From Parietaria judaica (taxonomy: Eukaryota; Streptophyta; Magnoliopsida; Rosales; Urticaceae), in the NCBI GenBank assembly GCA_954871525.1, contig OX940865.1:8246001-8310000 (forward strand): a stretch of DNA of 64,000 bases, written 5' to 3'. The position numbers and the translations under genes were made by a program. Positions 32,408 to 45,645 of this stretch are shown piece by piece (the first letter of the stretch is position 1; every line of letters starts with the position of its first letter). The notes under the pieces were generated by a model. The model was not told the origin of the DNA and ran no database searches. It saw only the letters and a list, made by a program, of their open reading frames with translations.

Positions 32408-35400
32408 ATGACGAGGCTGAGAAGAGTCAGCGTCAAAAGAGAGGATCGCGATGGAGGTGTCGACGCCTTCCATGGATTGAAGCCTCTGAGAGGGTAACGT
32501 TTGTACGATTTTTGCTATGATTGCGCAGGAAATTTCTTAGTTTGATAATTGGGATTGAATGTCAATGCAGGAGGACTAGCGGTCCCACGAGAAGATCCAC
32601 AACTGGGAAATGGACGCCTGAAGAGGTAATTATTTTCAATTTTCCGGTGATTTGATCAACGCATTTCCGATTTAGTATGTCGAATACGCCGTTGTTGCTG
32701 ACAGGACGAGGTGCTGCGAAGGGCGGTTCAACATTATAACGGAAAGAACTGGAAAAAGATAGGTATTGCTTTCTCGTATTTTCCGGAACATGTTTGATCG
32801 TCAATCTGTACCGTTGTTTGCGAAATTCACGTGAGTCTTTTTTCGTTAAAATTCTCTTGAACTGAGTGAAGTATGAATGATGAAAATGCAGCTGAGTGTT
32901 TCAAGGAGCGAACGGATGTTCAGTGCCTTCATAGATGGCAGAAGGTCTTGAATCCTGAACTCATCAAAGGTCCTTGGTCCAAAGAGGTAAGTTATGTTTC
33001 AGTCTCCAAATAAATATTATCCTAGGGTTCTATAGAGGTGCTTGATAAGATCGAGGTTCAAAATCTCATAAAGTGAATCCGAATCCCGAAGAGATTGGCA
33101 CCAACGCAAAGAAAGAATTAGAGCTCGTAATTATATAAAAGAAAGTATTAAGACTTTACAAACCATAACAAATGAAGGGCAGAGAACTAAAGAAAGCGAA
33201 AGCTTTCTCTCAGACAAATATTGCCGTTAACAATATAAGCGGTGAAATCACGGTGAGAAGGCCACCAATGATGACCCGAGAACTGAGCACCAAACTTAGC
33301 CATTTTGTTATCCTCTCTATAGATAATTAGATGTGAACTATTCTAATCGGAACAGTTTCTAGGCAACGAAGACATTTACACAACTGAATAACGTAGATAA
33401 ATTGGAAAGTTTAAGGGATAGTTTAAGTGATTATTTGTGTTTATTTCCAGGAAGATGATGCTATAATTGAGCTAGTGAACAGATATGGAACGAAGAAGTG
33501 GTCAATGATAGCCGGAGCATTGCCTGGCCGTATCGGGAAGCAATGCCGAGAAAGGTACACTTGTTATTTCTCTCGACTTGTCATCTCTGAATCTCTTTGC
33601 ATTTGTTCTAAAATGATTCGTGGTTTTTACTTGGCGAAATTGAAAAGATATGTTCCAAATATTAGACTGTTATTTCCAAATGATTCGTTTTGCTGTTTGA
33701 TACGAACAGAGATTAAACAGATACGTGTATTGTATGCAACCATGGATTATTGCAGGTGGCATAATCATTTAAATCCATCCATAAACAAGGATCCTTGGAC
33801 ACAGGATGAAGAGCTCGCTCTTATTCGCGCTCATCAAATCTTCGGAAACAAGTGGGCTGAGCTAACCAAGTTTTTACCAGGAAGGTGTGTCTCTTTCATA
33901 GAAAGCTTGGAGTGAAATTTTAGTATTTTTTTCTCGACGTTGCTTTTTTTCTCGGCTGCATTTTCGTATGAGATTATGAGATTGGTGTGCAAGTTTTTGT
34001 TGAGTTCTGAAACACTTTTATCTTATCCCTTTGCTGAATCAGGACAGACAATGCAATAAAAAATCACTGGAACAGCTCCGTGAAGAAGAAGGTGGAAACT
34101 TATATGGCGTCGGGTTTACTTGCTCAGCTGCAAGATCTTTCTCACGAAGAGAGCCTCTTGAACTTACCAAATCATAATAATGGGATTGAAGAAAACGACA
34201 CTGTCACAGAGTTCAGTCACGGGTCAAATGCCGTCAATTGCTCTCAATTTGATACCGTGACAGAAAATTTCAGGAGTGAGGAAATCCCTTGCAGCCTAGC
34301 GCATAACATAGATCGATATGCAATATATGGAGGCGAAGCAACTGATTTCCACAGTATCAACTTTGGTTCCCCCGAGCGATCAAAGGCTTCTTGTTCAGGT
34401 GTGCTAGAGAACTCAACGGTACCGTTTCAAACATCCGAAGAGATGGAAGATCTGCTAATAGATTCTGTTAGGTTTGAGCGCCTCTTAATATCAGAAGGAG
34501 ATTGCTCGGAAGCTATGTGTTCCCCTTCAAGAATACCACAAGAATATGCAACGAAAAGATCAGATAGTATTGCCTTAAACACTGCTATAACAAGCTCTGC
34601 GCGTTGTCAATTTAGTGGTGAGACGTTGGAATTAGAAGTTCTTCCGAATTCACGAGATGATTTCATCTGCGTCGACTCTCCGACCGGTGGACCAAATAAA
34701 ACGGAAAATTACGAGCTAGACAAGGAAAAAAGTGCTCCCAAACTTGTTGCTGTCGATATATTTAGCAAAGAAAACTCCGATTCCAACACTGCACGGGAGA
34801 ACAAAAAACCTTCAGAAGCAGAATCGAATCTTACTTCACCGGAGAAGCAGGATTCGAGAAGTCATTCTTATGAGCCTCCTTGTTTTCCAAGATTGGACAT
34901 TCCTTTCTTCAGCTCCGATCTCATGGAATCAGCGGGCGATATGCAGCATAACTACAGCCCGTTTGGGATCCGCCAAATCATGATGTCATCCTCCCCACGC
35001 TGCTTAGCGTTAGATTCACCGATTCGGGACAGGACTCCACGAGCTTCACTGAAGCGTACCTCTAAGAGCTTCGTTTCTTTGACGCCATCTTTCATGAGGA
35101 AGAGGCTGCATGAAATTCTGTCACCATCTGCTGAAAGAAAACTAGACACGGAAATGAATCTGAGGTCATCGACCATGTCCGTCGATTTTTCTTCCCTCGA
35201 TTCCATTCTTGACGATAACGGTGCTTGTAGAATGTCGATATCTTCGTTTGGCGATTCGATGCAAGATATCGCTTTGGACTACGGTTTTGAAGAGGGGCCA
35301 AAGAGAGTTGTAGAAAAAGATGAAGGCCTTACTAACTCTTCTCAACAAATCGAGCAAAGTGCTAAAATCACTGCAGATTCCAAGGTAGACTATTTACATA

Positions 35401-36370
35401 ATTTTATTTATCATATATATTTTTTCTTATGCTTTATTGTGATAACAACGTAATGAACGGTGATCACAGCAGCTTCAGTCGGAGGGTCGGCTTATCGTCT
35501 CTCCTAAATTTAGACATCAAACACATAGAAGCTTCGGTTTTGCAGTTCTAAGTCCTAGACCTCAATATAGCAGAAAGTCGAATAAATTGGATCAATGTGG
35601 TATTCTAGACTCGCCACCGGTAAAAGGCGAAAGTTCCACACTTCCAAATACATCTGTGGAATGCGCAACCGCATCAAACTCCCTTGAAAATACTTTGCAG
35701 GTTCCTGAAAACGAGGCCGATTTGCAAAGCATTTACACGTACGTATATATTTTTCAGGTTTTCAAACTAATTACTGTATTGCTCTTTTTTTTTACAATGT
35801 TGGTTTTCATTTTGTGTTAGGCTGTGCGAGACGCCAGGGAAACGACGGGACATCGAATCTCCCTCAGCGTGGAAATCACCGTGGTTTGCCCATTCCTTTC
35901 TCCACTCGGAATTCCCTATTCAGGTACTCGAAAACCGGACTAAATCATATCAATCAATTAGCTTTCTTCTTTGACTTTCAGTTCATTAAGTTGTTGGCTA
36001 AAAATATTGTGCAGGATTTCGAGTATTTCTTGTCACCGGTGATGCGAAACTACGAAACCACAGCCTTAATGCGCCAGCTGAGAGGGGATGACAATCCCGA
36101 AACGTCGTCGTCAAAGATAATCTGCACTGATCAAGACGATTCTTTCCTTCACGACGACAAAGAGAATGTTCCACCCAACGCTAATGTCATGGTAAGAAAG
36201 TTTCAGTGCATCACTCTTTAGCTTTTCCAAAACTGTGTTCGTTCTAAACAAACAGGAAACTGCAGATGGAACGGCGCGTTCTCGATTTCAGCGGCTGCGA
36301 AAGCAATAAGTTCACCGGGAATTCGTCGTCCGAAGCCTCGTCGGCTTATCTGATGAAGAGTTGCAGATAA
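32408..36370 (+). CDS. MYB3R: R1R2R3-MYB (MYB3R) transcription factor
   Basis: Eleven exons: 32408-32493, 32571-32625, 32705-32762, 32892-32986, 33451-33554, 33756-33884, 34043-35384, 35470-35738, 35821-35923, 36015-36191, 36266-36370. They total 2523 bp, 840 residues, with frame kept at every junction. Three MYB repeats near residues 42-90, 93-141 and 145-190 carry the spaced Trp residues (GKWTPEE, then NGKNWKKIAECF; GPWSKEEDDAI, then TKKWSMIAGALPGR; DPWTQDEELAL, then GNKWAELTKFLPGR). Exon 7 encodes a long Ser-rich region with several SP/TP sites. The family motif ESPSAWKSPWF lies in exon 9, and the protein ends MERRVLDFSG...YLMKSCR. MYB3R proteins bind MSA elements and control G2/M genes. 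Its length and the retained C-terminal motifs suggest the MYB3R1/4 type rather than the short repressor type; that is inference. The last intron could use a second acceptor nearby. Confidence 0.93.
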
Positions 36371-37718
36371 AGAGGCTCGAGTATTAAGCTTTGTGAGTCT
36401 ATAATATGTATAAAGATCGTGGTGAATGAAGAAAAAGACTATCCAGTTTTGGTACATATATTTATATTGATATATAAATATAAAGTGATGTAGAAACGCG
36501 TGCGAATATAAAGGTTGTCTTTTGAATGTTTACAGCTATTGTTGATGTGTACATACATATATACATATATATAGATATAGCTTGGAGTTTCAAATGCGTG
36601 CAAACATGTATAAATATAGATATATGCTTAGACTTACACACGTTTTTGCTCCATTGTGGTCAACTTACACAAGTTTTTGTGAAATGTGGTCAACTCATGT
36701 ATATATAGTGTGGCTAAGAAAAGTAAATGAAGTTTATTGTGTTGCCGACTTGCAATATAATCGTTTTGACATGAAACGAATTAAAATTAAAATTAGAGTA
36801 TGTGGGTAACACGACTCAAAATGTCAACTTGCTATTATTTTATTTTATTTTGTTTTTATCTTTTTGTTTTAAGAAGTCAATGAAGAGACTGATATATAAA
36901 TATATAATGTTTGTAAAATATCATAGAACATTATACTTCCTTTCTGTCGGAAAAGAAACAAAAAAAGAATGGGAGTCATATTAGCTTGTTGTTGAAATTA
37001 TTTATGATTGTCGGTTAGTAACTACAAAATATATAAAAGGAAAATATTAACGTATTCAGAAACATGAAATGAAATATTTGGCAATGTCAATAAGACATCA
37101 AACTAAACGAAAAACATGTATGTTAAATCATCAAATGACATGAAATTATCGATGACATAAAAATTTAAGTACAGAATAATTTTAAAACGACATTAAATGA
37201 AAAAAAAAACTTATATATTTTGACCAAAATTCATTTTTATGGTAAATTCACTTAAGTTTTAGCTTAATTTTGCTAAATTTAAATCTGTTATTTGTTACAA
37301 AAAGTTATCTACCTTCTTATAAATAATTCCTTAATTTGTAGACATTGATTTTTCTTCCACAATACTTTTTTTAATTTGACCAATTTCCAACTTGTTAATC
37401 TGGCTTTATGTTGCTTGATTTAGCCGCCGGCTTGTAAACGCTTTTTAAATGATATTAGTATTTTTCTAATATTTTTTTGATAAAAGTTAGCTACAATGCC
37501 ACATGTACATAATTCATAAAGTACAATAACAGAATAGAAAAAAGAAAGAAAAATAAAATAAAAATACTAGTTTATTTTAGGGTCCTAAAAAGAAGTCAAA
37601 ATTGTGTGTGAGGCCCTAGTTATAGGCAACAAGACCGGTTGTGATTATATTTGAGGAAAATAGTAACAAACACAAAGCTAAAAACACCTCATTCTCTCTG
37701 CTCTGACTTGGTTCGAAA
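36371..37718. other. MYB3R 3' flank and RopGEF promoter side
   Basis: Probable MYB3R 3' UTR to about 36500, then AT-rich DNA with tatatacat runs (36545-36575). The RopGEF 5' UTR is the CT-rich tract before 37719. No gene seen. Confidence 0.5.
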
Positions 37719-39909
37719 ATGGTTCGGGCCTTCTCACGCCAAGAAAGCTTCCAAAAGATCAAGTCCTTTCAGATCAAGAAGATGTTCGACATGAGCTCCG
37801 GCCGCCACGCCCACAGCTGCACCTCCGACGCCACCCGCGAGGGCGGGGGCCCCTCCAACGACGCTGCCAAGGCCAGAAGCTACGGCTCCCGCCTCAGCGT
37901 CGACCGCCCTCTCCAGCATTTGCACATCGGGAGCGCCGTCCGGGACGATCACCGGGCCCCCATCTCGTGCCTCGACATCAAGGGGCGGCATGGCAACCAT
38001 CAAGGTAACAAGAACACGTTACTTGCAATGCACGGAATTAAATATTGAGCATGGTGATCATTTTGATGGGGTGGTTTTCAGATATGGAAATGATGAAGGA
38101 ACGGTTTTCGAAGCTGCTTTTGGGCGAAGACATGTCCGGGGGTGGAAAAGGTGTCTCGTCCGCTCTCGCTCTCTCCAACGCCATTACCAACCTTGCAGGT
38201 TTGGTTATTAAACAGCGTCATGATATGTTTATGTTTAGCCATGGCGAAAGAGAAATGATCGGATTAATATCGTTTTTCGTTTGTTTGCTCGATCCAGCTT
38301 CAACTTTCGGAGAGCAAAGGAAGCTGGAGCCGATGTCCCCGGACAGGAAGTCGCGGTGGAAAAAGGAGATGGAGTGGTTCTTGTCCGTAACCGACCACAT
38401 CGTGGAATTCGTCCCCTCGCAGCAGAAATCCAAGGATGGCGCAAACATGGAGGTATCAAAAAACATGTTTGAAATCAGCTTAGATTTATGAAAAGCATTG
38501 TCGAACCGCATTTGGTTATCTAAACCTATTTACCCGGTTTGACAGATAATGGTGACCCGGCAGAGAAACGATCTTCAAGCAAACATACCGGCATTGCGCA
38601 AACTAGACGCCATGCTCCTCGTAAGCCCACATTCTTCTGAAAGATCAATGATCCAAATACCATAAACCTTTTTCTGATATAGAGCTTGTAAACAGGACTC
38701 TCTCGATCAATTCGCCTCGCGAAGCGATTTCTGGTATGTCTCAAAAGACGCCAATGAGTCTGAGAAAGGCGAGTTCCAGAGGAAAGACGACAAGTGGTGG
38801 CTGCCGACGGTTAAAGTTTCAGCCGGCGGGCTGTCGGATGTGTCCCGGAAATGGCTTCTCTATATAAAGGAGTCGGTGAACCAAGTGCTCAAAGCAGCCA
38901 TGGCTATCAACGCTCAAGTACTCACCGAAATGGAGATTCCTGATAACTACATTGACTCGCTTCCAAAGGTATATTTCTCTCTGTGCTTACATAAATTTAG
39001 CAGGATATTCAACTCGAGCTCATGTATTTTTCCGTCCATCGGCGCTGCAGAATGGCAGATATTGCCTCGGAGACTCGATGTACAAGAGCATCACGGACGA
39101 CTACTTCGACGCCGAGCAGTTCTTGTCGGCGGTTGACTTGTCGTCGGAGCACAAAATCGTCGATCTTAAGAACAAGATCGAAGCTTCCGTGACGATCTGG
39201 AAGCGGAAGATGTCCCACAAGGACCACGCCAAGTCGTCCTGGGGCACGACCGTCAGCTTGGAGAAGCGGGAACTCTTCGAAGAGCGAGCCGAGACCATCT
39301 TGATCCTTCTCAAACAGCGATTCCCCGGGATCTCCCAATCCTCGCTCGACATAAGCAAAATCCAATTCAATAAGGTAACTTCGTGATCCAAGAACGGAGT
39401 TTCGTCGGATCTAATCTTGTTTCTACCTCAAGAATTCAGAATATGACATAGTTTATAATAGAAATAAAATATATTTGTACATCTCTCTCGCGCAGGATGT
39501 CGGTTTCGCGATCCTAGAGAGCTATTCTCGGGTGATAGAGAGCCTAGCGTGGACGGTGATGTCGAGGATCGAAGACGTCATCTACGCGGATTCTGTGACA
39601 GTGGAGAGGCACGGAAACGGCAGGGCTTCAACTGCGACATCTCCAATATCCATCGTGCAAAGGCAGCCAAGCTACGAGGACGAGGCCGAGCGCCTGAACT
39701 CGCCCGACACGCCTTCGAAGACGCTCTCTGACTTCATGGGGTGGAGCGTAGCGCAAGAAGAGGCCGAGAACAACAAGAGGGCGTTCGCAAAGGAGACACG
39801 ATTCAAGGACGGTATCGAGCATAAGCCTCCAAATATCAACACCAAACGCTTTTCCTACTTGGAGAAGCTCGAGAATCTTGGCTTGAGGAGTCCCACGGCG
39901 CGCCATTGA
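37719..39909 (+). CDS. ROPGEF: PRONE-domain Rop guanine nucleotide exchange factor
   Basis: Seven exons: 37719-38004, 38082-38198, 38298-38452, 38546-38620, 38696-38968, 39051-39374, 39496-39909, total 1644 bp, 547 residues. The variable N-terminus ([17 protein letters not shown], then MSSGRHAHS) resembles the pollen-type RopGEF group. The PRONE domain fills about residues 95-455, with [62 protein letters not shown] and [20 protein letters not shown]. The C-terminal tail has [13 protein letters not shown] and KRFSYLEKL, shared by autoinhibited RopGEFs. PRONE proteins load GTP onto ROP GTPases at the plasma membrane downstream of receptor kinases in tip growth and polarity. Assignment to the pollen subgroup is inference from the N-terminus. 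Confidence 0.95.
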
Positions 39910-39955
39910 CGGGGAAGACGAAGACGAGGAAAGCGAAAGCGAAAGAGATATATTT

Positions 39956-40021
39956 ATAACTATATATATCTATATCTATCTATCTATCTATCTATATATA
40001 TATATATATATATATATATAG
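39956..40021. repeat. (TATC)n/(TA)n microsatellite
   Basis: A tatc run followed by a pure ta run, about 50 bp after the RopGEF stop, probably within its 3' UTR. Confidence 0.9.
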
Positions 40022-40404
40022 GCGTTAGGAAGAGTACATTCACGGATGATTAGAGAGGTTCCGTATGTATATATTGTAGTAGGATTGACCTAAGCTTCCT
40101 TGCTATACTATGACAATGGAAGCTTTGAGTGTTGAAAGCATCAAGTACCATGCTTCCTTTTGTTTTCTCAATCATTTTTTTTCACTTCCAAAACCTCATG
40201 GTCTTTTATATGTATTGCCATCAATCATGCACATGTATTTTCAAGCTTATGCATCGGTTAGATAGGTGACCGGAGCTCGAAAAAGGGCGATTGTGTGTTG
40301 GCTCGAAAAGCCGTTATGTCGCTCTTTCACCAAGACGTTATGTATGAGGGAAAGCACATGTCATTACGCATTTGAAAACCGCAATTAGTCCTTTTAACAT
40401 TTAG

Positions 40405-40772
40405 CTAGTCTCACGTAGAAAAGACACTGAGACTTAATTCGGTTTAAAAGGTCATCGGTTATTATTTTCATTCCCAATTGATTTTAAAGTGGAACCCTAT
40501 GAATTATAATATTGTATCAGAGCCCATTGGCCATTACGCTCAAACAAGCACCGGTCCCTTAAAAAAGAAAAAGATTTGGCCCGAGATGAGTGAGCCAAAG
40601 AGCCACCGTCTCCCCTAAAAAAGAAAAAGATTTGGCCGGAGATGAGTGGGCCAAAGAGCCACCATCTCGAAGGGGCATGTTAAGTCACACATATGACTTA
40701 ACACGGTTTAAAAGGTCACGAGTCATCCCTTCATTGTCAATTGGTTTTAGATAGAACCGTGTTACTTCCACA
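40405..40772 (+). mobile_element. TRIM element (miniature LTR retrotransposon)
   Basis: Two diverged short terminal repeats (about 40405-40510 and 40678-40772) share cggtttaaaaggtca, caattg(a/g)ttttа-type and ggaacc/agaaccgtg blocks. A primer site tatcagagccc follows the first (40515-40525) and a purine tract gaaggggca precedes the second. The second repeat begins tgttaagtc and ends cttccaca. The roughly 165-bp interior codes for nothing. This layout fits plant TRIMs. The left boundary is approximate and no target duplication was confirmed. Confidence 0.65.
40555..40666. repeat. 56-bp tandem duplication inside the TRIM
   Basis: Two units at 40555 and 40611 share aaaaaagaaaaagatttggc and gccaaagagccacc, with about five substitutions between them. 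Confidence 0.85.
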
Positions 40773-40979
40773 CCTGCAAAAATCCCTAAACCGAAAATGA
40801 AAAAAAAAAAAAAAACTGATAATAAATTTACACGACATGCAAAACAATACAGCGCCACAGAAATTAGAAGCCGCGGCTTGATCGTGTTTACACGACTGTC
40901 ATTTTTGCTTGTCGTTTAAACTATATGTCGTTTTATTTTTAAACTTAGTTTATAAGACAGGTTAAAAAAAAAAAAAATC

Positions 40980-41798
40980 GTGCACAAAAAATTCACGAGA
41001 ATCATCCCCCCGCCCTTTTCCTTGTTTTTCTCCAGTTCGTTGCCGTTTTCTATTTCATCAATTTCTTCCTTCCCGTCCGACCGCCACTCCGACCACTTTC
41101 AGCCGCCGCCATCGGCGCCCCTTGGATTGCGATCCGCCCTCTTCTGTCTGTTGCCCTCATCGTCATCGGCATCTTCTTGTCGGTGTCGGACGCGAGTTGC
41201 TTCTCCTCCGCGCGACTCGTTCGTCCCTCTGACATCCAAAATCAACTGATGTCCCAGGTCATGTTCTGGCTTCGATCTTAGTTCAATCAATGTTTGTAGA
41301 AACGATGATAATCATAGACACATAATTATTCGTCTAGTTGTGAAATATGTAATGCTCTTCATGTTCTTACTCTTAGATATCAGTTTTCCGAAAGCAGCAG
41401 ATCTGGTGAACACGCTTACTCTCAGGAACCTGCGTGTTTGCTAAGTGTAAGCTTATCTTTTGCCTATTGCTGAGCTTAGATTCCATAAAGTGTTTGTGTT
41501 GATGATTGGTTCACTCTCTTGTTCTTCAAATTTTTGCTTTAAATCATTGGTTTAGTGAAATTGGGTCTTCATGGGTATTCAATTTCTGTGTATATAGTGA
41601 AGCGTTTTTTTTTTCCCGGAATTTCCGTGTCTCGTCGTGAGACAATGTGAACAATTTTATGTGATTATCCTATATACATTTGAAAGTTGCTACAATTTTT
41701 AAGCTTTACACGTAATTGTCGTCTCTCGCCGCCAATCGGGTCTGAATTTATTTCGATTATTCCGTTTTTTTCTTTCTTTCTTTCTAATACATCAATAG
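40980..41798 (+). other. Probable 5' leader exon and leader intron of MHX
   Basis: A C/T-rich, GC-richer block at 40985-41257 ends at tcccag/gtcatg, a plausible donor. The interval to 41798 ends in a long pyrimidine tract and ctaatacatcaatag/atgcg, a strong branch-point and acceptor. A leader intron is known for Arabidopsis MHX. If these sites are used, atgtcccag just before the donor would be in frame with the main frame. Confidence 0.5.
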
Positions 41799-44077
41799 AT
41801 GCGAAACAGATATTCGTCGATGCGTCCAGAGACCATGCTTGGACTTTCTAGTATTCTTGACCGAGATAAATGCGAAAGCTACTTGCTTTTTTATGGGGAA
41901 ACCGAGCTCGGAATCGGGCTTAGGACCTTCTTATACTTCCTCGGTCTTGCTTACTGTTTCTTTGGACTGTCGGCGATAACCGGTCGTTTTTTCCGGTCAA
42001 TGGAAAATGTTGTGAAGCATTCTCGTAAGGTTGTTGACGTCGACCCGCACACGGGAGTCGAAACCATTAGGCAAGAGAAGGTTTGGAATTATACGATAGC
42101 TGATATTAGCTTGCTCGCCTTCGGGACCAGCTTTCCTCAGATATCTTTAGCCACCATCGATGCTATAAGGAATTTAGGAAACCTCGACGCTGGAGGTTTG
42201 ATCAATACTACCTTTTTCTTTTTCATTTTTCGAAAAGCTTCGATGCTGAGTTGAATGAATTGCAGGTTTGGGGCCAGGAACGCTTGTGGGCTCTGCTGCG
42301 TTCGACCTTTTCCCGATCCATGCTGTCTGCGTTGTGGTTCCCAAGGCCGGAGAGTTGAAGAAGATTTCTGATGTGGGAGTTTGGCTTGTGGAGCTCTTTT
42401 GGTCTTTCTGGGCTTACATTTGGTTGTACATTATCTTAGAGGTACGCACATTTTCCCAAATGTTTCTTTGTAATATGTTGTACCCGCTCGCCTCGAGGCT
42501 ATGAAAAACTATGATCAAACTAGTTCCGTGTTGAAAAGAATATGAAATGGTGATGCTTTACACTCGTAAGGTTTGGAGTCCCAATGTGATTACGCTATGG
42601 GAAGCCCTATTAACGGTACTTCAGTACGGATTATTGCTGATGCATGCTTATGCTCAAGACAAGCGTTGGCCGTACCTCTCCCTTCCTATGTATGTATATT
42701 TATATGATTTATTAAATATTGCAAGATTCTGTTTGCCCAAATTCACAAGTGTCGTTTTTATTTCTGCAGTGAACGAAGTGAGAGGCCAGAGGAATGGGTT
42801 CCATCTGAGATACCGGCTAGTGAGCGTGATGAGGATGGCTATTCAGATACGCATCAAATCACTGAAGAAAGAAACGATAATGTTGTCGATATATTCTCCA
42901 TTCATTCAAGAAATGTCGCTGGTACTTTTCGATGTTGTCGTAAATCTCCTAGTATTTTAGTTGATCACGCTTTTATTTGAACGTTTTTCCTGGACCAGAA
43001 TACCAGAAGGTACCCAGAATGGACGATGTTGCTGAGCCATCAAACAAGCTTTCGCAAGAAGGAGTAGATCCCGAGTGTTTGGACGTATTTGCTCTTTGGA
43101 AACAGCAGTTTGTCGATGCATTGATGGTAACCCTCTTGCGCATTGCGATGGACATATTTTCTATGCTCGCTTTGGATGCAGTTTCAAAATACTGTAATTG
43201 TCATTTTTGATGAATAACATGATTCTTTTTGTACAGTTGGAAAGTGTAGAAAGTAGAAAACTGAGCAGTAACTATCTACGTTTCGCAAGAATAATGTGGC
43301 GGCTAGTTCTGGCCCCGTGGAGAATTCTGTTTGCGTTTGTCCCTCTGTACGTGATCGCTCATGGTTGGGTCGCATTCATTTCTTCTCTGATATTCATCAG
43401 CGGCATTGCTTACATAGTCACGCAAATCACAGATCTAATAAGCTGTGTAACTGGTACACTTATTTTGCTTACATCCGTAGTTTCTGTTGCCTCCTTGCAC
43501 CGTATCTAAGTCGAAATGTTTTGGATTATTGCAGGAATAAATCCTTATGTCATAGCATTCACTGCGTTAGCGAGTGGGACTTCATGGCCAGATTTGGTAG
43601 CAAGTAAGATAGCCGCCGAGCGTCAGTTAACGGCAGATTCCGCTATTGCAAACATTACTTGCAGGTTTGCTTACTTCAATTCTTTACTTATTTTATAGAA
43701 GTATGTTCTTTTTCTTTTCCAAATTCTTGTTTTGAGGCAGTAAATTGACTTGACCAAAATATATTTGATCGTGGCACAGCAATTCAGTGAATATATACGT
43801 GGGCATTGGAGTTCCGTGGCTGATCAACACTGCGTACAACTTCATAGTGTACAAACAGCCACTGCGCATCGAGAACGCCTCGGGTCTCAGCTTCTCGTTG
43901 TTGGTCTTCTTTGCCACTTCCATTGGCTGCATTTCGGTCCTTGTTTTCAGGCGGCTAACCCTGGGAGCAGAGTTGGGTGGGCCGAGGATCTGGGCTTGGC
44001 TTACCTGCGGGTTTTTCATGTTTCTTTGGATCATTTTCGTTGTACTCTCCTCCCTGAGGGTTTCAGGCATCATATAA
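41799..44077 (+). CDS. MHX: MHX-type vacuolar cation/proton exchanger
   Basis: Eight exons: 41799-42195, 42266-42441, 42571-42689, 42770-42921, 42999-43126, 43237-43453, 43535-43664, 43780-44077, total 1617 bp, 538 residues, almost the length of Arabidopsis MHX. Membrane helices are clear ([56 protein letters not shown]). The two alpha repeats of the cation/Ca exchanger family are intact: [19 protein letters not shown] near 107-125 and [20 protein letters not shown] in exon 7. The cytosolic loop (exons 4-5) is acidic. MHX exchanges protons for Mg and Zn at the tonoplast. The start is uncertain: ATGs at codons 1, 8 and 13 are in frame, and MHX proteins vary here. Exon 3 has a weak acceptor (taag). 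Confidence 0.94.
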
Positions 44078-44474
44078 GCCCCATACACACCTATTAGATT
44101 CATTCAGAACATGCGCGATTTTATATTTCTGGCTGTTCTGTAATGCGTTTATAATAAAATATCCGGGAATTCATCTTATTGGTGAATTTTTGTTGGCTCA
44201 CATGTTTGAATTCGGTATCCGGGAGTTCATCTCATCGGTGAACCCTAAGTCCATCACCCATATAGTAAACAATATATTCTTCCCCACTCCATCCCTCACC
44301 GCCCTCTCTCACACGAACAAAAAACAAGAAAAGTAGGAACGAAATCTTGGAAAATTTAACCTCCGACACGACAATGGAGAAGTCGAAAAGAGGGAAGATT
44401 TGGCCACGGGCAATCAATTTCCGACGGAGAAGAAGGGAGTGCCGCAAGCTTTTCACGAAATTTAGGATTTTTTA

Positions 44475-44517
<43 letters not shown>

Positions 44518-45526
44518 GGGATTTCGCCCCTCTTTTTGTCGTTTTTGCTCATCAAGCAACGAGCGAAATCAACCCGTATGCAAAGTGACTTTTTCCGAAG
44601 TAAGAGAAAACGCAGCAAAATGACTCGGATTTTGTGTCATTGGTTTCATTTTCTTAGCACACCCACGACTTTTCGCTGAAATTTCGCAAAATGCTGCACC
44701 ATGTTTTATACTAAATGAGTCACTTACTCATTTGGAAGTTGATTTGACTCTCCCGAATTTCAACTTTTATTAGTTACTAGTAATAAAACCCATAAAACGG
44801 CTTATTAGTGAAAACTAAAGAAACAGTAGGTCATATATAATACTAATATATTATTATAAACAGACTTCTTAATTCCCATAGTGTTATGGAATATGGATAA
44901 TAAATAAATAAGTAGGAAATAATGTTTTGTATGATATAAAGAAGGGAACGAATTACATAAATATTAAAACGCGTTAAAACAGTAAAATCTAAAAATATTA
45001 TATATATAAATATTTATCGTGTATTAATTAAACCCTTTTTTATTTTACATTTTAAAATAAAATCTAAAAAAATAGGAAGCACATACATATACATACTTGC
45101 TCTTTTGTTATGTCATGTAAATCTCTCAAATCCTTCTTTTATAGATTTCAACTCTTAAAAAAGTCGTTATAAGAAGTATTTGTGAGACAATATTTTATTT
45201 TTATATATCAATATTTTATATATTTCTTTTGCATGCCTTTAAAATCTAAATAAAAATATCAAACCATTTCAATATACAAATTGAATTGCTAGATGAGTTA
45301 AGTATAGATTAAGTAACTGTGAGTGATGTATATATACGAGGGTCGGTAAGAGAAAAAATAAATAACAATTAAAATATATATTATTAAAAGAAATGCTTAT
45401 GTATTTTAAAAAGATGATACAATTACATGAAAGCAAATAAAATCCATATAACCTAAAGAGTAATAGTCATCTGGTTTAAAGTAGCATGAACGAATAATCA
45501 AAAGAATCCTTAGTTCAGAGTTCAGA
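44078..45526. other. Intergenic between MHX and the MYB cluster
   Basis: MHX 3' UTR, then a (TTA)n microsatellite at 44475-44517 and AT-rich DNA. Part of 45190-45340 is similar to 49440-49590, downstream of the second MYB copy (shared ctagatgagttaa and aaaatctaaataaaaa), which shows that the 3' flank was included in the tandem duplication. Confidence 0.55.
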
Positions 45527-45645
45527 CTAAAGCGGCGGATTAAACGCACGCTGCTGATGTGGAGGTGGATAAAACGGCGCCACAGGTTGCTGGTTACGCG
45601 GTGGATCAAACAACCGCAAGCGTTTTTTATTTGAGTGAGAGACGA

